From: Geminicoccus roseus DSM 18922
GTDB lineage: Bacteria; Pseudomonadota; Alphaproteobacteria; Geminicoccales; Geminicoccaceae
Direction of reading: 5' to 3'
Assembly: GCF_000427665.1 (NCBI RefSeq)
Contig: NZ_KE386572.1
Span: forward strand, 1,636,196 to 1,700,195
DNA: 64,000 nucleotides
Shown piece by piece: positions 8,012-17,969 of the stretch. A model generated the notes under the pieces. That model was not told where the DNA came from and ran no database searches. It worked only from the letters and a program-made list of their open reading frames with translations. Both the position numbers and the translations under genes were made by a program. How positions within the stretch are numbered: the stretch's first letter is position 1; each line of letters begins with the position of its first letter.

Positions 8012-9259
8012 TTACCCCACATAGAGCATGGTCGAAACGTCGTGCTCCGGCTTGCGGCCGGCGATCAGGTCGGCCGCGATCCGGCCGGACCCGCAGGCCC
8101 ATGTCCAGCCCATGTGGCCGTGGCCCGCATTGACCCAGAGATTGTCGAACTTCGCCTTGCCGAAGATCGGCAGGGCCGAAGGTGTCATCGGGCGAAGCCC
8201 CGCCCAGTATTCCGGCTCCGCGTAGTCGCCGGCGTCCGGAAACAGCTCCTGGGCCGCCTTCAGCAGGCCGGTGAAGTCCGACGGCTTGTGCGACCAGTCG
8301 TAGCCGGCGAATTCCGCGATCGCGGTGAGGCGGACATGCTCGCCATAGTTGGCGAACGCGAACAGGTTGTGCTCGTCGACTCCGGAGAGGCGGGGCGGGT
8401 TGTTGCGGCCGGCGACCGGAATGGTGACCGAATAGCCCTTCACCGGGTAGATCGGCAGGTTGAGGCCGATCGTGCGGCCCATGGTGGCGGCATAGCATCC
8501 GAGCGCCAGCACATAGGCGTCGGCCTTCACCTCGCCCTGATCGGTGACGACCCTGGCGATCCGGCCGCCATCGGCCTCGATCCGGTCGATGGTCTCGTTC
8601 AGGCGGAACGCGACGCCGCGCTCGATCAGCCAGGTCGCGATGCTGCGGGTGAACATCCGGGCATCGCCGGACTCGTCGCCGGGCACGTAGAGCGCGCCGG
8701 CGAAGCGATCCTGGACCGGCAGGTAGACCTGGTCGATCTGCGCTGCCTGCAGGGGATCGAGCTTGCGGACCTCCACGCCCAGGCGCCGCATGATCTGGGC
8801 GTTCTGGTCGGCCTTCTCCAGCGCCGCCTCGGTGCGGTGCAGGTACATGGCGCCGCCGCTGGCCGCGCCATAGGCGACCCCGGTTTCCTCCACCACGCGG
8901 TGGAGCTGCTTCTGGCTGTAGAGGCAGAGCCCGACCTTGCGCGCAGTGTTGTAGTTGGCCCGCGCGGTCGTGCAGTTGCGCACGAAGCGCAGCGCCCACT
9001 TCCAGAAGTGCGGGTCCTTCTGCAGCTTGAAGCGCAGGGCGGTATCGTTGCGGCCGATCGAGCGGATCAGCGTTTTCAAGGCTGCCGGCGACGCCCAGGA
9101 AAAGGCGTGGCCGGGGGCGATCATGCCCGCGTTGCCGTACGAGGTTTCCGAGGCCGGCTGGCTGCGCCGGTCGATCACGATCGGCTCGTGACCATCCCGG
9201 AACAGTTCGTAGGCCGTCATCGTGCCGGCGAGCCCGGCACCGAGAACCGCGACGCGCAT
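8012..9259 (-). CDS. dadA: D-amino acid dehydrogenase
   Basis: A 415-residue FAD-dependent oxidoreductase of the DadA/DAO family. It begins with the Rossmann motif VLGAGLAGTMTAYEL and has the DadA-type segment SYGNAGMIAPGHAFSWASP (~40-58). Near the C-terminus, GLRPMTPSALPIFG and NAGHGHMGWTWACGSG close the FAD site. It oxidises D-amino acids to imino acids at the membrane and passes electrons to the respiratory chain. AAAGGGG 6 nt upstream supports ATG 9259; a longer in-frame extension to 9391 lacks this. ridA lies 25 nt upstream, consistent with RidA clearing the reactive imine product. Confidence 0.9.
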   Translation of the reverse strand: MRVAVLGAGLAGTMTAYELFRDGHEPIVIDRRSQPASETSYGNAGMIAPGHAFSWASPAALKTLIRSIGRNDTALRFKLQKDPHFWKWALRFVRNCTTARANYNTARKVGLCLYSQKQLHRVVEETGVAYGAASGGAMYLHRTEAALEKADQNAQIMRRLGVEVRKLDPLQAAQIDQVYLPVQDRFAGALYVPGDESGDARMFTRSIATWLIERGVAFRLNETIDRIEADGGRIARVVTDQGEVKADAYVLALGCYAATMGRTIGLNLPIYPVKGYSVTIPVAGRNNPPRLSGVDEHNLFAFANYGEHVRLTAIAEFAGYDWSHKPSDFTGLLKAAQELFPDAGDYAEPEYWAGLRPMTPSALPIFGKAKFDNLWVNAGHGHMGWTWACGSGRIAADLIAGRKPEHDVSTMLYVG

Positions 9260-9284
9260 GATCGCCCCTTTCGGTGGCCTGACC

Positions 9285-9638
9285 TCAGTCGAGGGCGGCG
9301 GTGACCATGATCTCGACGGTGTAGTCCGGGGTCGCGAGCTTGCTCTCGACCGTGGCGCGCGCCGGCGCGCAGTCCGGGGCGACCCAGGCATCCCAGGCCG
9401 CGTTCATCTCGGCGAAGGTCGAGATGTCGGACAGCCAGATGTTGGTGGTGATCAGCTTGGTCTTGTCGGTGCCGGCCTCGGCGAGCAGGGCATCGATGCG
9501 GGACAGGATGTCCTTGGTCTGATCGGCGACCGGCTTGCCAGGAGCGCCGGCGGCGACCTGTCCGGCTAAGTAGACGACGTTGCCGTGGATGACGGCCTGG
9601 CTCATGCGCGGGCCGGGCTGGATGCGGCGGATCGTCAT
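9285..9638 (-). CDS. ridA: RidA family reactive imine deaminase
   Basis: A 117-residue RidA/YjgF family protein. Members form trimers and hydrolyse 2-aminoacrylate and other enamines/imines. Family segments include the VVYLAGQVA strand and the C-terminal ARATVESKLATPDYTVEIMVTA, whose Arg and Glu correspond to conserved active-site positions. AGGAGA 6 nt upstream fixes ATG 9638 rather than the longer frame to 9674. It is the first gene of the minus-strand unit and is placed to act on the imine made by DadA. Confidence 0.9.
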   Translation of the reverse strand: MTIRRIQPGPRMSQAVIHGNVVYLAGQVAAGAPGKPVADQTKDILSRIDALLAEAGTDKTKLITTNIWLSDISTFAEMNAAWDAWVAPDCAPARATVESKLATPDYTVEIMVTAALD

Positions 9639-9727
9639 GCGATGTCTCCTGCTGACGTTGGCTTGTCGCGGCATACATGAGCAAGCGTGGGCAAGGAAGC
9701 TTCGCCCGCTCTGATGGAGAGCGCAGG

Positions 9728-10744
9728 ATGCACCCGGAACGCTGGGTCCAGGTCCGGCCGGAAGGCCTTTATGTCGTGCCCGGGGACTTCTACGTCGACC
9801 CGGTCCGGCCGGTGCCGCGTGCGGTCGTCACCCACGGCCACAGCGACCATTGCCGTCCCGGCCACCAGGCGATGCTGGCGACCGAGCAGACCCTGACCAT
9901 CGCCCGGGCCCGGCTGGGAGAGGGAGCGGCGCGGACCCAGCAGGCAGCCGCCTATGGCGAGACCATCCGGATCGGCGAGGTCGACCTTACCCTGCTGCCG
10001 GCCGGGCACGTGCTGGGCAGTGCCCAGGTGCTGATGGAGCACCAGGGCGGCCGGATCGTGGTATCCGGAGACTACAAGCGGCGCGGCGATCCAACCTGCC
10101 CGGACTTCGAGCCGGTCGTCTGCGACGTGTTCGTGACTGAGGCGACCTTCGCCCTGCCCGTGTTCCGTCACCCGCCGGTCGAGGGCGAGATCGCCCGGCT
10201 GCTGCACTCGGTCGAGCTTTTTCCCGATCGCTGCCACGTGGTCGGCGCCTATTCCCTGGGCAAGGCGCAGCGGCTGATCGCGGAGATCCGGAAGGGCGGC
10301 TGGGACCGCCCGGTCTATGTCCATGGCGCCCTTGCCGCCATGAACGAGGTCTATCGGGCCTATGGTGTCGACCTGGGCGACCTCCGCCCGGCCACCGCCG
10401 GCGTGAAGGGCGAGCCCCGCCGGGAACTGGAGGGAGCGATCGTGATCGCGCCCCCCTCGGCGATCGCCGACCGCTGGGCCCGCCGGCTGCCTGAGCCGGT
10501 GATCTGCCAGGCATCGGGATGGATGCGGGTCAAGCAGCGCGCCAAGCAGGGGGGCATCGAGCTTCCGCTGGTGATCTCCGACCACGCGGACTGGGACGAA
10601 CTGTTGCAGACGCTGGACGATGTCGGCGCCCCGACCGTGTGGATCACCCACGGCCGCGAGGAGGCGCTGCAATACGCGGCGAAGCTGAAGGGCCATGAGG
10701 CGAAGGCGCTGCGGCTGGTCGGCTACGACGACGAGAATGCCTGA
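9728..10744 (+). CDS. Ligase-associated DNA exonuclease (metallo-beta-lactamase fold)
   Basis: A 338-residue MBL-fold/beta-CASP-like nuclease. The metal motif THGHSDHCRPGH is near residue ~40, LLPAGHVLGSAQVLME at ~95, SGDYKR at ~115, and a late SDHADWDEL at ~285. The protein matches the family annotated as ligase-associated DNA exonuclease, which travels with ATP-dependent DNA ligases; one lies 0.9 kb downstream. GGAG 8 nt before ATG 9728 favours this start over ATG 9677. Nuclease function in DNA repair is inferred from the family. Confidence 0.85.
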   Translation: MHPERWVQVRPEGLYVVPGDFYVDPVRPVPRAVVTHGHSDHCRPGHQAMLATEQTLTIARARLGEGAARTQQAAAYGETIRIGEVDLTLLPAGHVLGSAQVLMEHQGGRIVVSGDYKRRGDPTCPDFEPVVCDVFVTEATFALPVFRHPPVEGEIARLLHSVELFPDRCHVVGAYSLGKAQRLIAEIRKGGWDRPVYVHGALAAMNEVYRAYGVDLGDLRPATAGVKGEPRRELEGAIVIAPPSAIADRWARRLPEPVICQASGWMRVKQRAKQGGIELPLVISDHADWDELLQTLDDVGAPTVWITHGREEALQYAAKLKGHEAKALRLVGYDDENA

Positions 10745-10846
10745 CCGCCTACGCCATTCGTCCGGATCCCGCCGGATGCAGCCGGCCAAGGCTCGACCGG
10801 ACCGGGTCGGCCATGGCAGGTTCCGCCCGCCATCGAAGGAGATGAC

Positions 10847-11245
10847 ATGCTCTCTTACGTCAATCTCGGCACCCACGACCTGGAGCGGGCCGGAAAATTC
10901 TATGACGCGGCCCTGGCTCCGCTTGGCTATGTCCGGCTGGCGACCGTGCCGCGCGAGATCGGCTACGGGCCCAAGGGGGGCCAGGCCCGGCTGTGGGTGC
11001 TGCTGCCGTTTGACGACCGTCCCGCCAGCTGGGGCAACGGCACGATGATCGGGCTGGTGGCCAAAGACGAGCAGAGCGTGCAAGCGGCCCACGCCGCCGC
11101 GCTGGCGAATGGAGGCCACGACGAAGGCGCTCCGGGCCCGCGGCCGCAATATGGCGCCGACTTCTACGGTGCGTACGTCCGTGATCCAGACGGAAACAAG
11201 CTAGCATTTGTCGTCAGAGATGAGGTGACACCTACACAGCTTTGA
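10847..11245 (+). CDS. VOC (glyoxalase/bleomycin resistance-like) family protein
   Basis: A 132-residue single-module vicinal-oxygen-chelate protein. The N-terminal LSYVNLGTHDLERAGKFYDAAL strand-helix and the C-terminal YGAYVRDPDGNKLAFVVR are typical, the latter holding the usual Glu/Asp-Gly-Asn turn. AAGGAGATGAC precedes the ATG. VOC proteins bind metals and act on small molecules; the substrate here is unknown. It sits between the exonuclease and the ligase, but no functional link is evident. Confidence 0.8.
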   Translation: MLSYVNLGTHDLERAGKFYDAALAPLGYVRLATVPREIGYGPKGGQARLWVLLPFDDRPASWGNGTMIGLVAKDEQSVQAAHAAALANGGHDEGAPGPRPQYGADFYGAYVRDPDGNKLAFVVRDEVTPTQL

Positions 11246-11324
11246 TGCTTAATGCCGATCGATATGCGGATTGCATGCCCAGGCTTGTCACATCTTGGGC
11301 CGGACCGGGCATGGGAGACCAACC

Positions 11325-11546
11325 ATGAACCAGCTGACGAGGGCAGTACGCTACGTCGCAGTCGGCAGCCTGCTCCTTCCTGGACTGGGCATGCTGTTCC
11401 TCTTGGCGCGCGCTGTCGCAGATCAGCTCGGCACCTTGCTCGGGATTCCCGCGGCGGCAGCGATCCTCATGCTGGCGCTGCTCTGCGCCGTGCTGGGGCT
11501 GACCAATGGCTGGATGTCCAGCCCGTCCCGCGATCAGGAGATCTGA
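11325..11546 (+). CDS. Small membrane protein, function unknown
   Basis: A 73-residue protein with two hydrophobic segments (about residues 8-30, VAVGSLLLPGLGMLFLLA, and 38-60, AAAAILMLALLCAVLGL), probably an inner-membrane hairpin. GGGAGA 7 nt upstream supports ATG 11325. No family was recognised. It lies 81 nt ahead of the DNA ligase gene; conservation was not tested. Confidence 0.5.
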   Translation: MNQLTRAVRYVAVGSLLLPGLGMLFLLARAVADQLGTLLGIPAAAAILMLALLCAVLGLTNGWMSSPSRDQEI

Positions 11547-11627
11547 ACCCGCTCACGCTGGTCGGGGGCACGCCTCAGCCCTAGTTGTTCGTGGCCGGCA
11601 CACGGGCTGGCGATGGACGCGTGACGG

Positions 11628-13217
11628 GTGCCGGCCTTGAAACTGTTCTCGGAACTCCTGGATCGCCTCCTCTACACGCCGGCGCGCCTCACCAAGATCG
11701 CGCTGATCGAGGACTATTTCCGGCAGGAGCCGGACCCCGATCGCGGGCTGGGCCTGGCTGCCCTGTCGGGCACGCTCAGCCTGGCCGCGGCCAAGCCGGC
11801 CCTGATCCGCAGCCTGATCGCCACCCGCGCCGATCCGGAACTGTTCCGCTGGTCCTATGATTTCGTTGGCGACCTGGCCGAGACGGTGGCGCTCATGTGG
11901 CCGGAGCGGCCGACCAACCGCGCCCTGCCATCATTGGCCGAAGTGGTCGCCACGCTCGACGACACGCCCAAGGCCGGCCTGGCGACCGAGGTCGCCGGTT
12001 GGCTGGATGCGCTGGACGCCACCGGCCGCTGGGCCCTGCTCAAGCTGATCACCGGCAGCCTGCGGGTCGGCGTGTCCGCCGGGATCACCAAGGCGGCGCT
12101 GGCCCGCTATGGCGCCGTCGATCCGGCCGATGTCGAGGAAGCATGGCATGCGACCACCCCCCCTTATGCCGAACTGTTCGCCTGGCTGGACGGCCGCGCC
12201 GCGCAGCCGCTGACGGCGGAGGCGCCGGTGTTCCGGCCGCTGATGCTGGCGCATCCGCTGCAGGCCGACGACTTGGCGAAGATCGCGCCCGAGGACTATC
12301 TTGCCGAGTGGAAATGGGACGGCATCCGCGTCCAGCTGGTCTCGGTGGGGCCGAACCTGCGCATCTACTCGCGCAGCGGCGACGACATCTCGGCCGCCTT
12401 TCCGGACCTGGCGGAACGGGTCGGCTTCCAGGGCGTGGTCGACGGGGAACTGCTGGTTGTTCGTGACGGCGAGGTCGCCCCGTTCAACGACCTGCAGCAG
12501 CGGCTGAATCGGAAGGCGGTGACCGCCGCCATGCTGCGCGACTACCCGGCCTTCGTGCGCCTGTACGACCTGCTGTTCGACGGCAGCGAGGATCTGCGCC
12601 GGCTTCCGCTCATCGAGCGGCGGGCCCGGCTGGAGGCCTTCGTCGCGCGGGAGCAACCCGCCGGGATGGACGTCTCGCCCCTGGTGCCGACCATGGATCT
12701 GGAAGAGCTCGACCGGCTGCGGCTGGCGGCGCGGCAGGGGGGAGCCGTTGAAGGGCTGATGCTCAAGCGCCGGGACAGCCCTTATGTTGCCGGCCGGCCC
12801 AAGGGCTTGTGGTGGAAGTGGAAGCGCGATGCCCATCTGGTCGACTGCGTGCTGATGTACGCGCAGCGCGGCCACGGCAAGCGCAGCTCGTTCTATTCCG
12901 ACTACACGTTCGGAGCCTGGAAGGATGGGCCCGAAGGGGCGGAACTCGTCCCGGTCGGCAAGGCCTATGCGGGCTATACCGACGAGGAGCTGAAGCAGCT
13001 CGACAAGTGGATCCGCGACCATACCACCGAGCGGTTCGGCCCGGTGCGGGCGGTGAAGCCGGCCCTGGTGTTCGAGATCGCCTTCGACAGCATCCATCCT
13101 TCGACCCGGCACAAGTCCGGCGTGGCGATGCGTTTTCCCCGGATCTCACGGATTCGCTGGGACAAGCCGGCCGCCGAGGCGGACCGGCTGGAGACGTTGA
13201 TCGCTCTGATGGAGTAA
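11628..13217 (+). CDS. ATP-dependent DNA ligase
   Basis: A ~529-residue ATP-dependent DNA ligase of the type paired with the MBL exonuclease. An N-terminal helical DNA-binding domain (~1-200) precedes the adenylation domain, whose motif I EWKWDGIRVQ (~228) carries the Lys that is adenylated. VDGELLV (motif III) and KRRDSPYVAG...WWKWK (motifs IV-V) follow, and an OB-fold ends the protein. GTG 11628 is used, but TTG 11637 would give an N-terminus (MKLFSELLDRL) closer to relatives; neither has a good ribosome site. It probably seals nicks in repair alongside NAD-dependent LigA. Confidence 0.9.
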   Translation: MPALKLFSELLDRLLYTPARLTKIALIEDYFRQEPDPDRGLGLAALSGTLSLAAAKPALIRSLIATRADPELFRWSYDFVGDLAETVALMWPERPTNRALPSLAEVVATLDDTPKAGLATEVAGWLDALDATGRWALLKLITGSLRVGVSAGITKAALARYGAVDPADVEEAWHATTPPYAELFAWLDGRAAQPLTAEAPVFRPLMLAHPLQADDLAKIAPEDYLAEWKWDGIRVQLVSVGPNLRIYSRSGDDISAAFPDLAERVGFQGVVDGELLVVRDGEVAPFNDLQQRLNRKAVTAAMLRDYPAFVRLYDLLFDGSEDLRRLPLIERRARLEAFVAREQPAGMDVSPLVPTMDLEELDRLRLAARQGGAVEGLMLKRRDSPYVAGRPKGLWWKWKRDAHLVDCVLMYAQRGHGKRSSFYSDYTFGAWKDGPEGAELVPVGKAYAGYTDEELKQLDKWIRDHTTERFGPVRAVKPALVFEIAFDSIHPSTRHKSGVAMRFPRISRIRWDKPAAEADRLETLIALME

Positions 13218-13703
13218 TCAGCACTCCCTTCGACCTGAAAGCTTCCAGAAAATTCTTTCTCCGACCTGCATCGGAAATGGTGTGCCCAATGGTACATCTA
13301 TAAGTGGGCTTGCGCAGGTGCAGCGTTCAGGGAGGAGAAAAAAGTATGATTACTTAGGCTGACCCGGAACAGCAAGACTGCATTCGTCGTCGTGATCTGG
13401 CCGGATGTCTTCCAGATGCTTTTGTTGCTCGCCCTCGGCGAAGCCGCGGATGTTGTCGGCCTGTCCAATAATTTTGTCTGGCAGGCCGAATATTAAGAAA
13501 ACATTTTGTTTCATCACAGAATGATGATAAGAAATTGATTTATCTACCGACGGATGCCGTTTGAGAAACGAGCATGTCGCGTAGGTCGGAATTTGGGACG
13601 CCTGCCCTGTTTCCTGTCGTGAGCACAAAAGATCTTCAGACGTGCTTTGGTCTGCTGCTGGAGCATGCGCTGTCAGGCAGAATCCTTTCTAGGGATACAT
13701 GCA
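13218..13703. other. Low-GC intergenic region
   Basis: Nearly 490 bp between the ligase and the secreted repeat protein. Around 13490-13560 the sequence is markedly AT-rich, including the near-dyad AAAACATTTTGTTT, consistent with a promoter or regulatory zone for the downstream gene. A 92-codon minus-strand frame covers 13350-13628, but no ribosome site, motif or family was seen. Confidence 0.45.
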
Positions 13704-15020
13704 ATGACCAGATCTATACAGTCGGGATCGATGGATCGGACTTGGTGGAGTGCCGCCAGGATCGGCATGCTCGCCGCTGCGATGGTTGTCGGTGCCGCCA
13801 CGTCCAGTGCCGCCACCGAGCTGAAAGGCACCTTCCGCGGCAATGCGTTCGGCACTGAAGCCAATGCCAAGGCCGGCGACGTCGCGGTGTCGCTTGGGCG
13901 CTCCGCCTATCTGCCCTGCGGCTGCAAGGGCACCGGCGGCAAGACCGTCACCAACCGGGTCGACAGCGTCCAGGCCCGCGACGTTGCCCGGGCCGACGTG
14001 CTGCTGAGCACGCTCCGCACCACCCGGGATGCGGCCAATGCCTTCGTCACCACCAGTTCCACCGTTTCCGGGGTCAATCTGTTCAGCGGCCTGATCACGG
14101 CGACAGCGATCAAGGCGGTCGCCAGCACCAGGGCGACCTCGACGTCGATGAGCAGCTCGATCGCCGGCTCGACCTTCACCAACCTGAAGGTCGCCGGCGT
14201 CAGCGTCAGCGCCGACGTGGCACCCAACAAGACGCTGGCCCTGCCCGGGATCGGCAAGGTCACCTTCAAGAAGACCGCCACCACCTCGACCTCGACCGTC
14301 AACCAGATCACCGTCGACATGCTGGTGATCGACGTCACCATGAACAACAGCTTCAAGCTGGCGATCGGGGCGCAGATCAAGATCGGCCATGCCTTCAGCG
14401 GTTACTGGCGGGCTCCTTCCAACGTCGAAGTGGGCGGCCAGGCCTGGGCTACCGAGTCGAACACCAAGGTCGGCAAGGATCTGGTCAACCGGATCGGCCG
14501 CGCTGCCTTCGTGAGCTTCAGCTGCGAGGGAACCAGCGGCAAGACGCGCACCAACAACGTGGCTGGCACCTCGATCGGCAAGATCCTGACCTATGGGTCC
14601 GGCTACACCACCGGCACCGGCGGCCCGAACGCCAGCGGCGCCACCGCCAAGACCACCGCGACCCTGGAAAGCGTCAAGCTGCTCAACGGCCTGATCACCG
14701 CCAGCATCGTCAAGGCGGTGGCCGAGGAAACCATGGTGAACGGCAAGCTGACCCGCTCGACCAAGGGCTCCGGCCTGATCGGCCTGAAGGTGATGGGGCT
14801 GAGCATCCCGGCCAACCTGCCGCCCAACACCAGGCTGGCGCTGCCCGGCATCGGCTACGTGATCGTCAACGAGCAGCTGTTCCCCACCGGCTCTCGCAGC
14901 CGGACCCAGGTGAACGGGCTGCACGTGGTCATCACCAGCGTCCCGCTCCTGGGAAGCCTCGGCCTGCCGGTCGGCAGCGAGATCATCGTCGCCCATGCGG
15001 ATGCCTTCGTGCAGAAGTGA
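13704..15020 (+). CDS. Secreted tandem-repeat protein resembling the choice-of-anchor P family
   Basis: A 438-residue exported protein. After a basic/aromatic leader comes a hydrophobic signal segment (IGMLAAAMVVGAATSSAA, ~18-36). Two homologous ~190-residue units follow (~42-231 and ~239-434). They share paired motifs: CGCKGTGGKTVTN / SCEGTSGKTRTN, GLITATAIKAV / GLITASIVKAV, NKTLALPGIG / NTRLALPGIG, and a final GAQIKIGHA / GSEIIVAHA. The pattern matches my memory of the choice-of-anchor P family, best known from actinobacterial surface proteins. No LPXTG or C-terminal membrane anchor is present; it ends in FVQK. It is probably secreted or surface-located; function unknown. The frame extends upstream, and ATG 13704 was chosen because it directly precedes the signal. 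Confidence 0.65.
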   Translation: MTRSIQSGSMDRTWWSAARIGMLAAAMVVGAATSSAATELKGTFRGNAFGTEANAKAGDVAVSLGRSAYLPCGCKGTGGKTVTNRVDSVQARDVARADVLLSTLRTTRDAANAFVTTSSTVSGVNLFSGLITATAIKAVASTRATSTSMSSSIAGSTFTNLKVAGVSVSADVAPNKTLALPGIGKVTFKKTATTSTSTVNQITVDMLVIDVTMNNSFKLAIGAQIKIGHAFSGYWRAPSNVEVGGQAWATESNTKVGKDLVNRIGRAAFVSFSCEGTSGKTRTNNVAGTSIGKILTYGSGYTTGTGGPNASGATAKTTATLESVKLLNGLITASIVKAVAEETMVNGKLTRSTKGSGLIGLKVMGLSIPANLPPNTRLALPGIGYVIVNEQLFPTGSRSRTQVNGLHVVITSVPLLGSLGLPVGSEIIVAHADAFVQK

Positions 15021-15124
15021 TCCTCGTCCATCATGGGGCAGACATGGGGGCGGATCCGTCACGCGGGTCCGCCCCGATCATGTCCGGGCCGCGATGGCCG
15101 GAAGGTGCTGGGGAAGGGGAAGGG

Positions 15125-15568
15125 ATGCGCGGCGGCTTTGGCGAGGATGATCGGGGGGCGCGGCCGGAGCGGATGGCGCTGGACCCGGAACGGCTGGAGC
15201 GCATCCTGGTCGCCGCAGCCGGCGAGGGGCGCTCGGTCACCTACCGGCAGGTGCTCGACATGTTCGGCCACCGGGTCGGCTCCGGCACGGTCGGCCATCT
15301 CTGCCGGGTGCTTGGAGTGGTCGACCGCGCCAGGGCAGCGCGCGGCCTGCCGGAACTGGCCTGCCTGGTGGTGCGCTCGACCGACGGCATGCCGGGGGCC
15401 GGCTATTTCGCGGCGGAGGATCCTGCGGGGGCCGAGGCCCGGGCGCTGCTGGTGACCCGGCGCCAGCAGGCGGCGTTCGCCTGGGCGGCCGGGCTCAGCC
15501 CTTCTTGCGCAGGACGATCACGAACACGTCCTGCTCGCGATCGCTCCGCTCCAGGAGATGGCCGCTGA
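15125..15568 (+). CDS. Uncharacterised protein
   Basis: A 147-residue protein whose core (about residues 18-105) looks conserved-like: an alpha-helical start LERILVAAAGEGRSVTYRQVL, a HLCRVLGVVDRARAARG helix, then a strand LACLVVRSTDGMPGAGYF. I recall similar proteins in other alphaproteobacteria without an assigned function. A purine-rich GGGGAAGGG precedes ATG 15125. The last ~25 residues are Arg/Pro/Ser-rich and lie antisense to tusA (74-nt tail-to-tail overlap), so they are probably a non-conserved tail. A DNA-related role is possible but unsupported. Confidence 0.55.
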   Translation: MRGGFGEDDRGARPERMALDPERLERILVAAAGEGRSVTYRQVLDMFGHRVGSGTVGHLCRVLGVVDRARAARGLPELACLVVRSTDGMPGAGYFAAEDPAGAEARALLVTRRQQAAFAWAAGLSPSCAGRSRTRPARDRSAPGDGR

Positions 15569-15734
15569 TCTCGACATACTCGTCGAAATCGGCCGGGGCA
15601 GCGGGGTCGGTCGCCAGCACGCAGACCGTGGCGCCCGGCTCCATGATCATCAGGGCCTGGCGGGTCTTCACCAGGGGCATCGGGCAGGCGAGGCCGCGGG
15701 CATCCACGAGGACGTCGTAGCGTTGTTCCGACAA
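15495..15734 (-). CDS. tusA: TusA family sulfurtransferase-like protein
   Basis: A 79-residue TusA-type sulfur carrier. The family motif is present as DARGLACPMPLVKTRQAL, with the CPxP Cys that carries persulfide sulfur at ~16. GGAGG stands 8 nt before a TTG codon at 15734, which gives a compact protein starting MSEQRYDVLVDARG; the longer frame to 15875 is unlikely. TusA proteins pass sulfur for tRNA thiolation, molybdenum cofactor assembly or sulfur oxidation; the context does not say which. It is tail-to-tail with the uncharacterised gene. Confidence 0.85.
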   Translation of the reverse strand: MSEQRYDVLVDARGLACPMPLVKTRQALMIMEPGATVCVLATDPAAPADFDEYVEISGHLLERSDREQDVFVIVLRKKG

Positions 15735-15862
15735 GGACGAGTTCCTCCGTTGATGTCGGCGCTGGCAGGTAGCCCGGATCGTGCCGGTCCGGAAGCATCC
15801 GGGCCGCATCTGGCTGTCACGTATCTGCGTCGGGTTGGTCTTGGATTTTTCGCAAAAGGTTG

Positions 15863-15891
15863 TTGACGGTTTCACTGGTTGGTCCTAGAAC
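15863..15891 (+). promoter_or_regulatory. Probable rRNA operon promoter
   Basis: TTGACG (15863-15868) and TAGAAC (15886-15891) are separated by exactly 17 bp, about 365 bp upstream of the mature 16S start. The spacing and position fit a strong sigma-70 rrn promoter. The start site was not mapped. Confidence 0.55.
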
Positions 15892-16255
15892 CCGGCTCAC
15901 GAAGCGCGGCGGGGTGCTGGGCGGCGGGGATGGCCTGCTGCCTGGTGGTTTAGCCGGGTTTTGGTGAAGATTTCGGCCTGGTCTGTTGGGATTGGGTGGC
16001 GGCCTGGAAGGGCTGCCCGATGGTCGTCTGGTTGAGGCTGGGCGGTGGTCGGCGGGTTGTTGTTTGACATCGTTGGTTGGTGGAGCGCTTTTTAGAAAAA
16101 GCGTTTTGGAGGGATGTGCGGGCGGCGTCCTCTGGTCTGGCTGACTTTGGTTGGCTGGCTGGGTGGGGATGATCGTCTGGTACATCTTGGTGTTCATTGG
16201 AAACTTCTTCGGAGGTTCTGATGGGTACCTTGCGTATGCCTAGATGGTCAGCGAT
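15892..16255 (+). other. rRNA leader region
   Basis: Transcribed leader between the predicted rrn promoter and 16S, with no gene. It contains a perfect dyad CGCTTTTT-AG-AAAAAGCG (16086-16103), probably part of leader folding or processing. A TTGACA near 16068 lacks a convincing -10 partner at normal spacing. Confidence 0.5.
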
Positions 16256-17742
<1,487 letters not shown>

Positions 17743-17892
17743 GGACCCTCGATGTCGGGCATCTCACGGACTGCCCGGGGTCGCTGAGGTCGATACAGCC
17801 GGCGCAAGTCGGCAAAGCAAAGTCCCATGCGGAAGTTCGCTTCTGCGGGGCGCCGTCCGCACATCCCTCCAGATGAAGACAATCCTGAGTTC

Positions 17893-17969
<77 letters not shown>

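Noticed and set aside
13350-13628. 92-codon minus-strand frame
   Set aside because: AT-rich regulatory-looking DNA, no ribosome site and no family seen; kept only as part of the intergenic note.
13689-15062. 457-codon minus-strand frame opposite the secreted repeat protein
   Set aside because: The plus-strand product has a signal peptide and internal repeats; the antisense text is a compositional shadow.
16064-16103. Second rrn promoter from TTGACA near 16068
   Set aside because: No acceptable -10 at 16-18 bp; the nearest TTTAGA is too far.
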